64,000 bases of DNA. Source: Leucobacter aridicollis. Its GTDB lineage: Bacteria; Actinomycetota; Actinomycetes; Actinomycetales; Microbacteriaceae. Every line of letters begins with the position of its first letter. Position 1 is the stretch's first letter. A program made the position numbers and the translations under genes. Shown here piece by piece: positions 8,555 to 16,260 of the stretch. Below the pieces are notes generated by a model, which did no database searches, was not told the DNA's origin, and was given only the letters and a program-made list of their open reading frames with translations. The stretch spans positions 3,540,183-3,604,182 of the forward strand of contig NZ_CP075339.1 of NCBI RefSeq assembly GCF_024399335.1, given 5' to 3'.

Positions 8555-9507
8555 GGGCACACCCCCACGTTGGCGTTCGACACGGTGGACTCGGTGGCGG
8601 CTACCCGCCGTGCGCGCGCTCGCTTTGCGCTGTGCACCGCCTGGGAGGCCACCACTGCGACGCCGTAAAGGGCAACGAGGGCGAGCACGATGAGGGCGCC
8701 GGGTGACGCCGAGACCGACCCGCGAAGCGACCATTCGAAGGAACCCCAGAGCCCAGCAACCCCCGAGGCGAACGTCACGACCGCCGCAGCGGGCGCGAGC
8801 AGCGCAAGGCGGCGGGTGAGGAGCCGCGCAACGGCAACAGGGACGACGAGGATCGCGACAACCATGAGCACCCCGAGCGCCTGCACGCCGGCGACGACGA
8901 GCAGCGCGACGGCAACGTTCAACGCAAGGTCTGTACGAAACGCGCTAAAGCCCGCGGCGTCGAACCCTGCGCGGTCGAACGCCCGATACAGCTGCGCGCG
9001 GCGAGTCAGCGCGATGATCACGATCGCGACGACACCGACGACAGCGATCTGGATAAGCTGCGCCGCGGTCACTGTCAGGATCCGCCCGAACAGCAACTCC
9101 TGCAGCTGTGAGACGTAGCTGTCGCCCCGCGAAACAAGCACAATGCCGAGACTGAACAGCCCCGTGAGCACGACTGCGATCCCTGCGTCACGGGCCGCAA
9201 CGCTGCCTGACCCTCGTGCGGTTTCGCGCCCCAGGAGGGTAAACAGTAGCGCCGCGACGAGCGCGGCTCCGAGCGCGCCGGGCAACAGCCCTGCGGTGCC
9301 TCCGACGAGCGAACCAATCACGAGCCCCGGAAAGACTGCGTGCACGAGCCCGTCGCTCACGAATTCGAGCTCACGGAAGTTGATGAATACCCCGACGATC
9401 GCCGCCGCCACCGCGAGCACCGCGATCGCGATGATCGCGCGCTGCATGAACGGCAGCGCAAAGATGGTCGCGAGCCCCGGCGCCGCCTGAGCGAGCCAGC
9501 CGGTCAC
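8551..9507 (-). CDS. znuB: Zinc/manganese ABC transporter permease (ZnuB-like)
   Basis: A 318-residue ABC-3 family permease with about eight or nine membrane segments. The family core is seen at FVSDGLVHAVFPGLVIG and in the C-terminal half at LGVLMVVAILVVPVAVARLL. The GTG start at 9507 overlaps the stop of the ATPase gene (GTGA). It should form the membrane channel with the other permease encoded immediately downstream. The C-terminal tail of about 40 residues after the last membrane segment is basic and not obviously conserved. Confidence 0.87.
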   Translation of the reverse strand: MTGWLAQAAPGLATIFALPFMQRAIIAIAVLAVAAAIVGVFINFRELEFVSDGLVHAVFPGLVIGSLVGGTAGLLPGALGAALVAALLFTLLGRETARGSGSVAARDAGIAVVLTGLFSLGIVLVSRGDSYVSQLQELLFGRILTVTAAQLIQIAVVGVVAIVIIALTRRAQLYRAFDRAGFDAAGFSAFRTDLALNVAVALLVVAGVQALGVLMVVAILVVPVAVARLLTRRLALLAPAAAVVTFASGVAGLWGSFEWSLRGSVSASPGALIVLALVALYGVAVVASQAVHSAKRARARRVAATESTVSNANVGVCP

Positions 9508-10304
9508 GGCGCATCAACCTCTCGGGTTGTCGTGACTGTGTGTGCATCGAGCTCGACAGTGGAGTCGTGGAACGCGTGTTGCACTGCATCAAGCGTGAGG
9601 GCGTCTTCAAGTGTGCCGAACGCCGCCGGGTGACCGGGCTCTCCGGGCTCGTGTCCACTCGCGAGCAACAGCACGTGAGTGCAGGCTGCCTTCGCGATCT
9701 CAAGGTCGTGCGTTGACACGATGACCGTTCGCCCCTCGTCGCGCTGCCGCGCAACGAGGGCGAGCAGCATTTCGCGATTCTCTCGGTCGAGACCGTTGAA
9801 CGGCTCGTCGAGCAGCAGGAGGCGCGGGTTTGAGACGAGCGCGCGAGCCAAGATCGCCCGCTGCTGTTGGCCGCCCGAGAGCTCGCCAAAGATGCGGCCA
9901 GCGAAGGCTTCCAGTCCCACGAGGCGAATCGCGTTCGCGATTGCTTCCCGCCCGGCTTTGCCGATCCGACCGAACGCGCCGACCTCCCGGTACAGCCCCA
10001 TGCTCACCACGGTGCGCACGGTGACGGGAAGGCTCGTGTCGCGCGCGTCGGATTGCGGGAGTGTACCGACGCTGCGGCGAGCAGCTGTCGGTGACTCACC
10101 GAGCACGCGCACCGTCCCACCGGTGAGGTCCGCGAGCCCGAGAATGCCGCGCAACAGCGTGGACTTCCCCGAACCGTTGGGCCCAATGAGCGCGACTGCA
10201 GCGCCTGACGGCACGTCGAGCGTCAGGCTCTGCACCCGAGTCTCGCCGCCGTAGCCGAAGGACGCCCCGGCAAGCGCAAGGGCTACTTCAGCGTTGTCTG
10301 TCAT
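9504..10304 (-). CDS. znuC: Zinc/manganese ABC transporter ATP-binding protein
   Basis: A 266-residue ABC ATPase. Walker A GPNGSGKST is at 41-49, the Q-loop glutamine near 84, the signature LSGGQQQR at 142-149, Walker B LLLLDEP at 162-168 and the switch histidine in STHDLE near 198. It energises import through the two downstream permeases. The ATG overlaps the stop of the substrate-binding protein gene (ATGA at 10301-10304). Confidence 0.92.
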   Translation of the reverse strand: MTDNAEVALALAGASFGYGGETRVQSLTLDVPSGAAVALIGPNGSGKSTLLRGILGLADLTGGTVRVLGESPTAARRSVGTLPQSDARDTSLPVTVRTVVSMGLYREVGAFGRIGKAGREAIANAIRLVGLEAFAGRIFGELSGGQQQRAILARALVSNPRLLLLDEPFNGLDRENREMLLALVARQRDEGRTVIVSTHDLEIAKAACTHVLLLASGHEPGEPGHPAAFGTLEDALTLDAVQHAFHDSTVELDAHTVTTTREVDAP

Positions 10305-11458
10305 GAATGCTCCCCCAGGCCCTTCGGAACGGGGCCAGGCGTCACACCCCAGGCTTCGAGGATAACGCGGGTGTTGTGCACAGTGGCGTCGACATACGTT
10401 TCTGCCCCGCTCCCTGCGGCGCCAAGCGAGTCAGCATACAGCGCATCGCTGTCAACGACGGTGATGCCGGTTTCGCGCGCGATCGTCTGCGCGAGTTTCG
10501 GGCTCATCGACGACTCAACAAAAATCGCCCGCACCCCGCGCTCTCGGATCTTCGCGCTGAGAGCATCAAGCTCAGCGGCGCTCGGCTCGGCGTTGTCTTC
10601 AAAGCTCGGCATGATCGCGCCGGCGTAGGCAATGTCGTAGTCGTGGAGGAAGTAGCGGAGCGAGTCGTGACCGCTGACGAGCACACGATCCGCTGCCGGC
10701 ACGCCCGCAAACTGCTCGCTGACCCACTCATCGAGCGTGGTGAGCTGCTCCTCGAGCTCCGCAGCGCGTTGTGTGTAATCGGCCGCGTGGGCAGGATCCG
10801 CGTGGGCGAGCCCACGCGCGACCTCGGCTGCCATGCCGCTCGCGTACCGCGGAGATGTCCAGAGGTGCGGGTTCACGTCGCCGTGATCGTGCCCGTCATG
10901 CCCAGCTTCTTCATCGCCGTGGTCGTGCCCCTCGTGGCCTGCCTCCTCGTCGGCGTGGTCATGGTCGGCTTCGCCTACAGCCCCATCTGCGGCTTCGTGA
11001 TCGGCGTGGTCGTGGTCGTGATCGTGCTCAGGCGTCTCGCCGGTCTCCGCCTCGCGCTCGCCCTCGGCGGTGATCGCTTTCGCTTCAGCGAGGTCGATGC
11101 CGTCGGAGGCAGTGACAAGCTCACCGCTAAAGCCCGACGCTTCGATTGCCGAATCGATGAAGCCTTCAAGTTCTGCACCGTTCACAATCAGCACGTCTGC
11201 CTGGCTCATGGCAACGAGCTCCTTGGGAGACGGGTCGAAGTGGTGAGCTGACGCACCCGGCTGGAGCAGGCTCGTCAGCGAGATGTCGTCGCCGCCGATC
11301 TGGCTGGCGAAGTCAGCAAGCTGTGTCGTGGTTGCGACGACGGCCAGGGTGTCGCTGTTCGCCCCCTCAGCCGCGGGAGTGCATGCGCTGAGCGCGAGGA
11401 CTGCGGCGAGCGCCGGGACAACGATTACTCCGCGACGGGAGTGTGAGAGCTTGGACAT
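10301..11458 (-). CDS. znuA: Zinc ABC transporter substrate-binding lipoprotein with His-rich loop
   Basis: A 385-residue cluster A-I metal-binding lipoprotein. A signal peptide ends in the lipobox LSAC near residues 23-26. Around residues 145-195 there is a long His/Asp/Glu-rich loop with repeated HDHDHDHAD and GHDHGD units, characteristic of zinc (rather than manganese) binding proteins. Zinc ligands are expected at the histidine in SAHHFDPSP, NPHLWTSP and SGHDSLRYF. AAGG lies a few bases before the ATG. It is the first gene of the five-gene zinc operon and lies directly downstream of Zur-like dyads. Confidence 0.93.
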   Translation of the reverse strand: MSKLSHSRRGVIVVPALAAVLALSACTPAAEGANSDTLAVVATTTQLADFASQIGGDDISLTSLLQPGASAHHFDPSPKELVAMSQADVLIVNGAELEGFIDSAIEASGFSGELVTASDGIDLAEAKAITAEGEREAETGETPEHDHDHDHADHEAADGAVGEADHDHADEEAGHEGHDHGDEEAGHDGHDHGDVNPHLWTSPRYASGMAAEVARGLAHADPAHAADYTQRAAELEEQLTTLDEWVSEQFAGVPAADRVLVSGHDSLRYFLHDYDIAYAGAIMPSFEDNAEPSAAELDALSAKIRERGVRAIFVESSMSPKLAQTIARETGITVVDSDALYADSLGAAGSGAETYVDATVHNTRVILEAWGVTPGPVPKGLGEHS

Positions 11459-11471
11459 ACAACACCTTCTA

Positions 11472-11515
11472 AATGAGAACGAGTCTCATTCTATGTGCGA
11501 ATGAGAACGGTTCGC
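11472..11515 (-). promoter_or_regulatory. Zur-box-like dyads upstream of the zinc operon
   Basis: A dyad AATGAGA-ACGAG-TCTCATT occupies 11472-11490, and a second related element (GCGAA...TTCGC, sharing AATGAGAAC) lies at 11497-11515. Both are close to the known actinobacterial Zur/Fur pattern of AT-rich inverted repeats centred on AATGA...TCATT. They lie 14-57 bases before the start of the zinc-binding lipoprotein gene, where a bound repressor would block the promoter. Confidence 0.72.
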
Positions 11516-11608
11516 AACAAGGTGGCGTGCCGGGGCGCCGGCTCGGTCGCCCAGCTCGGGGTTGTCGGCAAGCATGCAGTCGACTTTTGCGCGCTTGTCG
11601 GGCTTCGC

Positions 11609-12328
11609 TTACTCGGTCACGGGCGGATACTTCTCAAGCGCATCCCACGCAGGGAACGGACGATACACCCCGGGCAGCAGATGCACGAACTTGTCCTCAG
11701 CCGCATCAAACGTGTCACCATGCGCACGCGCCGCATCCTCAGCATCCAAGCGTTCATGGATCGCATCATTTGTCTTCCGGAGCGCCCCCCAGTACACAGG
11801 TGAAAGTACTGAGAGATAGAGTTCCCCGTCGTTGTAGTCACGGATCTCATACCAGTATCCATCAGGGTCAGTGACAGTCAAGCGCGTGTTCTCGGAAGAC
11901 ATGGGCTCTTGCGCGACATCCCAACCACGCTGGGCCCACATCTGCCTGATTTCCTCGAGCGTCACATGCGTCACATCGTCATACGAGTATCGCCGAAAGA
12001 TGCTGTAGTAATAGCTGTTATCCCGCGTATCGCCCACCAATTCACCCCCCAGGGCAAACCCCGACCCCGGGATCACCCCAGAATCGACACTGCTCGCCCG
12101 CCACTCTCCGGCATAGATGTCCTGCTGCATCGCAGTCACCCGCTCATACAGCGCAACGTAGCGTTCGCCAGCAAGCGCATACTGAACCTCAAGCGACCTC
12201 CCAAGGGATTCCTCTTCAGTCATCCCAGCGCCATCTCGCGCACCCTCACCTGCACCACACCCTGCCAAGACCACCGCGGCAAGAAACGCCAGGGCAAGGC
12301 TGAGCCCAGCACGCCTCACTACAGACAC
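11609..12328 (-). CDS. Hypothetical lipoprotein, paralogue of the adjacent upstream gene
   Basis: A 239-residue predicted lipoprotein with signal peptide and lipobox LAGC near residue 23. I do not recognise a named domain. It aligns with the 235-residue product of the preceding gene: shared blocks are RSLExQYAxA, a DNSY motif, W-x-x-RGW, SPxYWG and an almost identical C-terminus LLPGxYRPFPAWDALEKYP. It is rich in aromatic and acidic residues and should be anchored outside the membrane. It is the third gene of the operon headed by the hydrolase at 14942, eight bases after the previous stop. A GTG start is assumed; a second GTG three codons later is possible. Confidence 0.75.
   Translation of the reverse strand: MSVVRRAGLSLALAFLAAVVLAGCGAGEGARDGAGMTEEESLGRSLEVQYALAGERYVALYERVTAMQQDIYAGEWRASSVDSGVIPGSGFALGGELVGDTRDNSYYYSIFRRYSYDDVTHVTLEEIRQMWAQRGWDVAQEPMSSENTRLTVTDPDGYWYEIRDYNDGELYLSVLSPVYWGALRKTNDAIHERLDAEDAARAHGDTFDAAEDKFVHLLPGVYRPFPAWDALEKYPPVTE
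11610..11650. repeat. 41-bp exact direct repeat at the 3' ends of the two lipoprotein genes (second copy 12338-12378)
   Basis: Positions 11610-11650 and 12338-12378 are identical base for base, including synonymous positions, and similarity continues with scattered mismatches for about 25 more bases. The rest of the two genes is strongly diverged. This pattern suggests local gene conversion or a conserved functional tail under unusual constraint. Confidence 0.75.
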
Positions 12329-12336
12329 GACCTCGC

Positions 12337-13044
12337 CTACTCGGTCACGGGCGGATACTTCTCAAGCGCATCCCACGCCGGGAACGGGCGATACGTGCCA
12401 GGCAGCAGCCGGGCAAAACCATCGACACGCGCGTACTTACTCCCATGAACACCAGCGGCAGACTCCGCCTCCCCGCGCTCAATAACCGCCGCAGCGAGAG
12501 CATCAGGGTCGCCCCAATAGGCCGGGGAACTCGCAATAAGTGTCAACATACCGTCGTCTTCTTGGGCTGTTAGCGAGAACCCCCCAGGAGTAACGGTCGC
12601 CACCCGACTGTAGCCAGCAAAGGGACCGGAGACTTTGGTTTCCCATCCGCGCTCACGCCAATCATCCGCAACACGTTGAATCAGTGCTTCAAGGCTGCCC
12701 TCGACGGCATGGTAGCGATGCAACCTGAACACGTAACTATTGTCATTGCTTGCGCCCGACATAAATGGGGCGAATCCCTCTCCTCCCATAGGCACAAAGT
12801 CTGCCCCAACACCACTGTCTTCCCACTCATCAACGAAATAGCCATTCTGCACTTCGGCCAGAAGCTCGCTAACCTCGGAATATCGCCGCGCAGCCGCCGC
12901 ATACTGCTCCTCAAGTGATCGCGCAAAGGCAGCTTCCATCGCCACTCCCCCTCCATCAAGTACAGGTTCTGGTGGCGCCCCACAACCTGACGTCCCCATC
13001 GCGATTGTGAGCACCAACGCGATCAAGATTGGTCTTCGTATCAC
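12337..13044 (-). CDS. Hypothetical lipoprotein, paralogue of the adjacent downstream gene
   Basis: A 235-residue predicted lipoprotein with lipobox TSGC near residues 18-21. Paralogous to the next gene (see the shared blocks there) but clearly diverged except for the C-terminal tail. The GTG start overlaps the stop of the hydrolase gene as GTGA at 13041-13044, so the two are translationally coupled. Outer-surface lipoproteins coupled to a large WXG100-like hydrolase may act as partners, inhibitors or immunity proteins; this is inference only. Confidence 0.77.
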   Translation of the reverse strand: MIRRPILIALVLTIAMGTSGCGAPPEPVLDGGGVAMEAAFARSLEEQYAAAARRYSEVSELLAEVQNGYFVDEWEDSGVGADFVPMGGEGFAPFMSGASNDNSYVFRLHRYHAVEGSLEALIQRVADDWRERGWETKVSGPFAGYSRVATVTPGGFSLTAQEDDGMLTLIASSPAYWGDPDALAAAVIERGEAESAAGVHGSKYARVDGFARLLPGTYRPFPAWDALEKYPPVTE

Positions 13045-14942
13045 TGTTGGATATCGCCTTTCATCACCCTTTTGAGCTGGAAAATGGTACTTGAGTCTGG
13101 ATGAAAGTAGCCGACGTTCGGGGCCAAGGGGTCGAGAGCTTCGCCCTCTGCAAATGTGCCGATGTTGTGCTTTGTGACCGCCAAACCACCGCCGTTGCCA
13201 CCTGACGGAAACTCGACCGCGCCGTCGAGGTCCAATGGGTCTACGCGTCCTGTGAACCTGATCCCTCCAAGCTCATCCGCCGGAGTAAAGACCCGAGCTC
13301 CCGTAGCTTGCCCGATTCCTGCCACAGGGTCCCGCTCGGAGACAGTCGCGTATATCTCACTGACGCCGAGGTCTCTTGCCGAGGTCCCCGGTTTCAACCC
13401 CGCTGAACCGACAGCAACGTAGGCGTGCACATCTGCTTTCGTGGTCTTGAGCGCCTCCGCAGCAACGTTAGTGCCGTAAGAATGCCCAATGACCACAAGC
13501 CGATCAATCGGGTTGTTCGCGCGCTGAGCGGCAATCCCGTCCAAGAAACTCGAGAGGTACGCCCCACCTTTGTCTGCACGTCGTTGGAGCCACTCAGTAG
13601 GCAAACCGGGGGATTGATATCCCATCCAGGTCACCATCGCATAGCCCGGCTCGCGACTCAGTATCTCGTTGAAGCCGCGAAGCGGGTCGCTGATTCCCTG
13701 CACCTCGGAATCCATGCCAGAAGCAAGCACACCGACGTTAGTGGCCGTGTCGAGGTTTCCCATCGATATGCCCGCGGAGACGCCGCCGTCATGCCTGCCA
13801 AACGCCACCAACTGCACGATGGCCCCTGCGGTGCCGCCGCCGAGAAGCCCTTCAGCGCGTGAGAGCCCGGTCTGTATCGCAAGGAGGTCCTTCTCAAACT
13901 CCGCAAGAGAACGCTCCCCCGGTTCGAACCCCATCCGCGCGTACGCCGCGGCGGGGTTTTCAGGGTGTTCCTCGTCGAGCGCCCACTCCAGCGCATGCCG
14001 CCCAGCCTTGTCCATCACCCAAAACGGGATCCCATCCAGACACGCAAGCTCAAACGAGTACCGCTCAATGAGACGCTCAAGGTTGAACCCCTTCGAAGCA
14101 GCAAGAAGCGCCCATATCTGCGCGACCTCGGCGGGCGACAGCTTTGGATCAAACAGCGCATCAGTGAACACGCCAGGGTTGTCAGCGCCAAGCGCGAGCA
14201 TGATGTCGAAGTCGCCAAGTGTCCCGCTCCCCGCGCTCTCGAACGCCGCCGCAATCGACGAGATCCACCGCTCATCCGACACGTTCTCATCAACGAAGCG
14301 AGAGAACCCTGTCAATAGGGTCGCGACCGAAGCCGGCGCCCACGAACACGAGTTCGCATAGGCTGCCACGGCCATCTGCAGCGCAGAAAGCCCGTCGCGC
14401 ATATTCCGGGTGACCAACTGCGACCGCGCGGCAAACCCGCGAAGCGCTACCGGATCAGCAGACGTCGTCCCGCCCGATCCTGCCCCGCCAGCGTACCGAC
14501 CACGCGATCTCGGGCCGAACACGGCAGTGATCGGCGGCGGGCTGACAGGCATCGTGTCGGGTTCAAGCCCCACGAATGTATCAAACGTCGTCACGCCGAG
14601 CGCACCAAGCGCGTCTTGGCTCCGAACAAGTTCCGCGGCCTCCACTTTGGCCCGCCACTCCTCGTGCGCGGCAATCCGCTCCCGCTCCTTCACTGCGGCA
14701 GCAATCGCCCTATCGGTCGCTTCGGCGAGATCCTCGAGCTTCCCCGACAGGCTTCCTCGATCCGCCGACTCAATGCCGCACGCGTCAGTAAACCGCTTCG
14801 CATAACCGCCTTTGAACTCCATGCACGCGTCATTAATGGCGAGTGATCTTTCCCACCCTGCACGATGCAGCATCGTCGACACGTCACGAAACGTACGCGC
14901 GAGTCGGTTGGCGGTCGATTCGTCGAACTGAATATCAGCCAT
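13041..14942 (-). CDS. WXG100-like / DUF1023-type alpha/beta hydrolase
   Basis: A 633-residue protein without a signal peptide. Residues 1-95 are helical and resemble the ESX/WXG100-type N-terminus of actinobacterial type VII-related proteins (FKGGYAKRF). Residues 95-360 are an uncharacterised linker region. The C-terminal 250 residues form an alpha/beta hydrolase of the DUF1023 kind with nucleophile elbow VIGHSYG (Ser near 488), a likely acid in SERDPVAG (near 538) and a likely His in TKHN (near 592) or YFHP (near 614). GGAGG precedes the ATG. First gene of an operon with two lipoproteins. Substrate and secretion are unknown. Confidence 0.8.
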   Translation of the reverse strand: MADIQFDESTANRLARTFRDVSTMLHRAGWERSLAINDACMEFKGGYAKRFTDACGIESADRGSLSGKLEDLAEATDRAIAAAVKERERIAAHEEWRAKVEAAELVRSQDALGALGVTTFDTFVGLEPDTMPVSPPPITAVFGPRSRGRYAGGAGSGGTTSADPVALRGFAARSQLVTRNMRDGLSALQMAVAAYANSCSWAPASVATLLTGFSRFVDENVSDERWISSIAAAFESAGSGTLGDFDIMLALGADNPGVFTDALFDPKLSPAEVAQIWALLAASKGFNLERLIERYSFELACLDGIPFWVMDKAGRHALEWALDEEHPENPAAAYARMGFEPGERSLAEFEKDLLAIQTGLSRAEGLLGGGTAGAIVQLVAFGRHDGGVSAGISMGNLDTATNVGVLASGMDSEVQGISDPLRGFNEILSREPGYAMVTWMGYQSPGLPTEWLQRRADKGGAYLSSFLDGIAAQRANNPIDRLVVIGHSYGTNVAAEALKTTKADVHAYVAVGSAGLKPGTSARDLGVSEIYATVSERDPVAGIGQATGARVFTPADELGGIRFTGRVDPLDLDGAVEFPSGGNGGGLAVTKHNIGTFAEGEALDPLAPNVGYFHPDSSTIFQLKRVMKGDIQQ

Positions 14943-14998
14943 TGCCGCCCTCCGTCACCGCTCATTCGGAGTCGCCAGAGACGACCACCTACGCAAAA

Positions 14999-15026
14999 GG
15001 GGGAAAGCCGTGACCGGCTTTCCCCC
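14999..15026 (-). terminator. Terminator-like hairpin in the leader of the hydrolase operon (possible attenuator)
   Basis: A perfect 12-bp stem (14999-15010 with 15015-15026) and four-base loop. On the minus strand it reads GGGGGAAAGCCG, loop, complement, then TTTT, i.e. a textbook intrinsic terminator. It lies about 57 bases upstream of the start codon at 14942, and no gene ends nearby on that strand. It is therefore either an attenuator in the operon leader or a relic of a lost upstream gene. The 14943-15291 gap otherwise holds the divergent promoters. Confidence 0.7.
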
Positions 15027-15228
15027 AACGATCGCAACTATACGCCCACGCAGACAAATGTTGTCAACTTTCGTCAGGTCATGTTCGCTAATTGCACGCG
15101 CCGAGACAACCCACGACCGCCTGCCACGCAAGAGCTCCTACAGTTGACGTGCGTCCAAGCAGGTTTCTCGGCATCCACAAGTTCCGCCACGCAATTCGCG
15201 CGCCACTCTACTCGAACCTCATACCTTC

Positions 15229-15259
15229 TTGACTCCCCCGTCACCCCCGGGGCTAGCAT
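15229..15259 (+). promoter_or_regulatory. Predicted promoter of the two 154-residue paralogue genes
   Basis: TTGACT (15229-15234) and TAGCAT (15254-15259) with a 19-bp spacer, followed by a GAGGAG Shine-Dalgarno (15281-15286) before the GTG at 15292. The spacer is slightly long, so activation or a weak promoter is possible. Confidence 0.45.
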
Positions 15260-15291
15260 GGCCGTACCCACCATCGTGTAGAGGAGCGGAC

Positions 15292-15756
15292 GTGTCACTA
15301 CCCCAAAGTTCACGGCGCCGGATCGGGCCGGCGGTCGCCATGACTCTCGCCATCCTCGGTTCGCTCGCGCTCCTCGCTGGTTTCGTGTTCCAGGTTGCCA
15401 CCGCGAGCCCCGGTGTCAGCTCAAAGCCGTCAGAGCGGGTGGTCGAGTTCATCAATGAATCGCTGTCGGGTGCCACAATTCAGGCCGAGGCCGGCGAGTT
15501 GCGCCCAGAGACCCTCACCGTGCTTGAGCAGACAGATGAGGGCGTCGTTGCAGTCGCCTTCCTCACCACGAAAGATGCTCTCGGCATCGGCGTGTACCCG
15601 GCGAAGGGAGGCGCCTCAAGCGTCAGCCCTGCAGGGCTCAGGCAAAACAGCCTGCAGGCAATGATCCCTGGCGACGAGTCGACCAGAAACTACGAACTCT
15701 CGGTCCGCCGGGTGGGCACCGGCGACGAGTTCGAGCACACCTTTACCGCGAAGTGA
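15292..15756 (+). CDS. Small membrane-anchored protein, first of a tandem pair
   Basis: A 154-residue protein with a short basic cytoplasmic N-terminus, one membrane segment (about residues 15-40) and an outer domain of about 110 residues. No named family recognised. It shares length and layout with the next gene: VxExxxExL-like helix, an ExLTVLE/DTLEVLE strand, a DxLxIG block and a C-terminal Y-x-L/D-V-R/W-R-x-GTG motif. GAGGAG lies six bases before the GTG start. The second gene follows after 13 bases, so they form a two-gene operon. Confidence 0.7.
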   Translation: MSLPQSSRRRIGPAVAMTLAILGSLALLAGFVFQVATASPGVSSKPSERVVEFINESLSGATIQAEAGELRPETLTVLEQTDEGVVAVAFLTTKDALGIGVYPAKGGASSVSPAGLRQNSLQAMIPGDESTRNYELSVRRVGTGDEFEHTFTAK

Positions 15757-15769
15757 CGGGACAACACCG

Positions 15770-16234
15770 ATGGCAACGACGCGCAGACGCCTCGCCCCAG
15801 CGGCGGCAATGACCGCTGCAGTGCTCGGGTCACTCCTGCTCGGCGGCGGCGCAATAGTTCAGCTGCGCGCTCAGGCCCAAGCGCACGCCGTCGATGTCGC
15901 GCACGCTACCGCAATCGAGAACATTCGCGAGCGCCTGCTCGCGCCCTCCGGCCTCCTCGTCGGTGTGCTTGCCAACGACACTCCACGCATGGATACCCTC
16001 GAGGTTCTGGAGGTCACGCCGGACGGTGTCACTGCCTATGCGCTGATAACTGGCGACGATGTGCTCGTCATTGGGCTCCTGTCGCCAGCCGACGCGGTTG
16101 CAATGTCCTCGAGCCCAGGCATCCAACGGGAGGGGGTCTCGGCAACGCTCGACATCGGCGACGGCCGCCACACCTACGACCTCGATGTCTGGCGCGAGGG
16201 CACCGGTTTCGGGCACGAACTCATCGTGCAGTAA
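15770..16234 (+). CDS. Small membrane-anchored protein, second of a tandem pair
   Basis: Also exactly 154 residues, with one N-terminal membrane segment (about residues 12-35) and an outer domain ending in YDLDVWREGTGFGHE, matching YELSVRRVGTGDEFE in the first copy. Identity outside these blocks is low, so the duplication is old. Function unknown. The start ATG gives the same length as its paralogue. The amidase gene follows after 26 bases. Confidence 0.7.
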   Translation: MATTRRRLAPAAAMTAAVLGSLLLGGGAIVQLRAQAQAHAVDVAHATAIENIRERLLAPSGLLVGVLANDTPRMDTLEVLEVTPDGVTAYALITGDDVLVIGLLSPADAVAMSSSPGIQREGVSATLDIGDGRHTYDLDVWREGTGFGHELIVQ

Positions 16235-16260
16235 TTCCCCGCGCCGCGTACGATCGGAGC

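Noticed and set aside
13921..13935. GGTTCGAACC motif resembling a tRNA T-arm (also at 50401)
   Set aside because: Both lie in frame within protein-coding genes and there is no acceptor stem or anticodon arm around them.
15074..15313. 79-codon minus-strand frame that might be a gene ended by the 14999-15026 hairpin
   Set aside because: Overlaps the 5' end of the plus-strand 154-residue gene, has no recognisable features and no good ribosome site; the hairpin is more simply an attenuator or relic.
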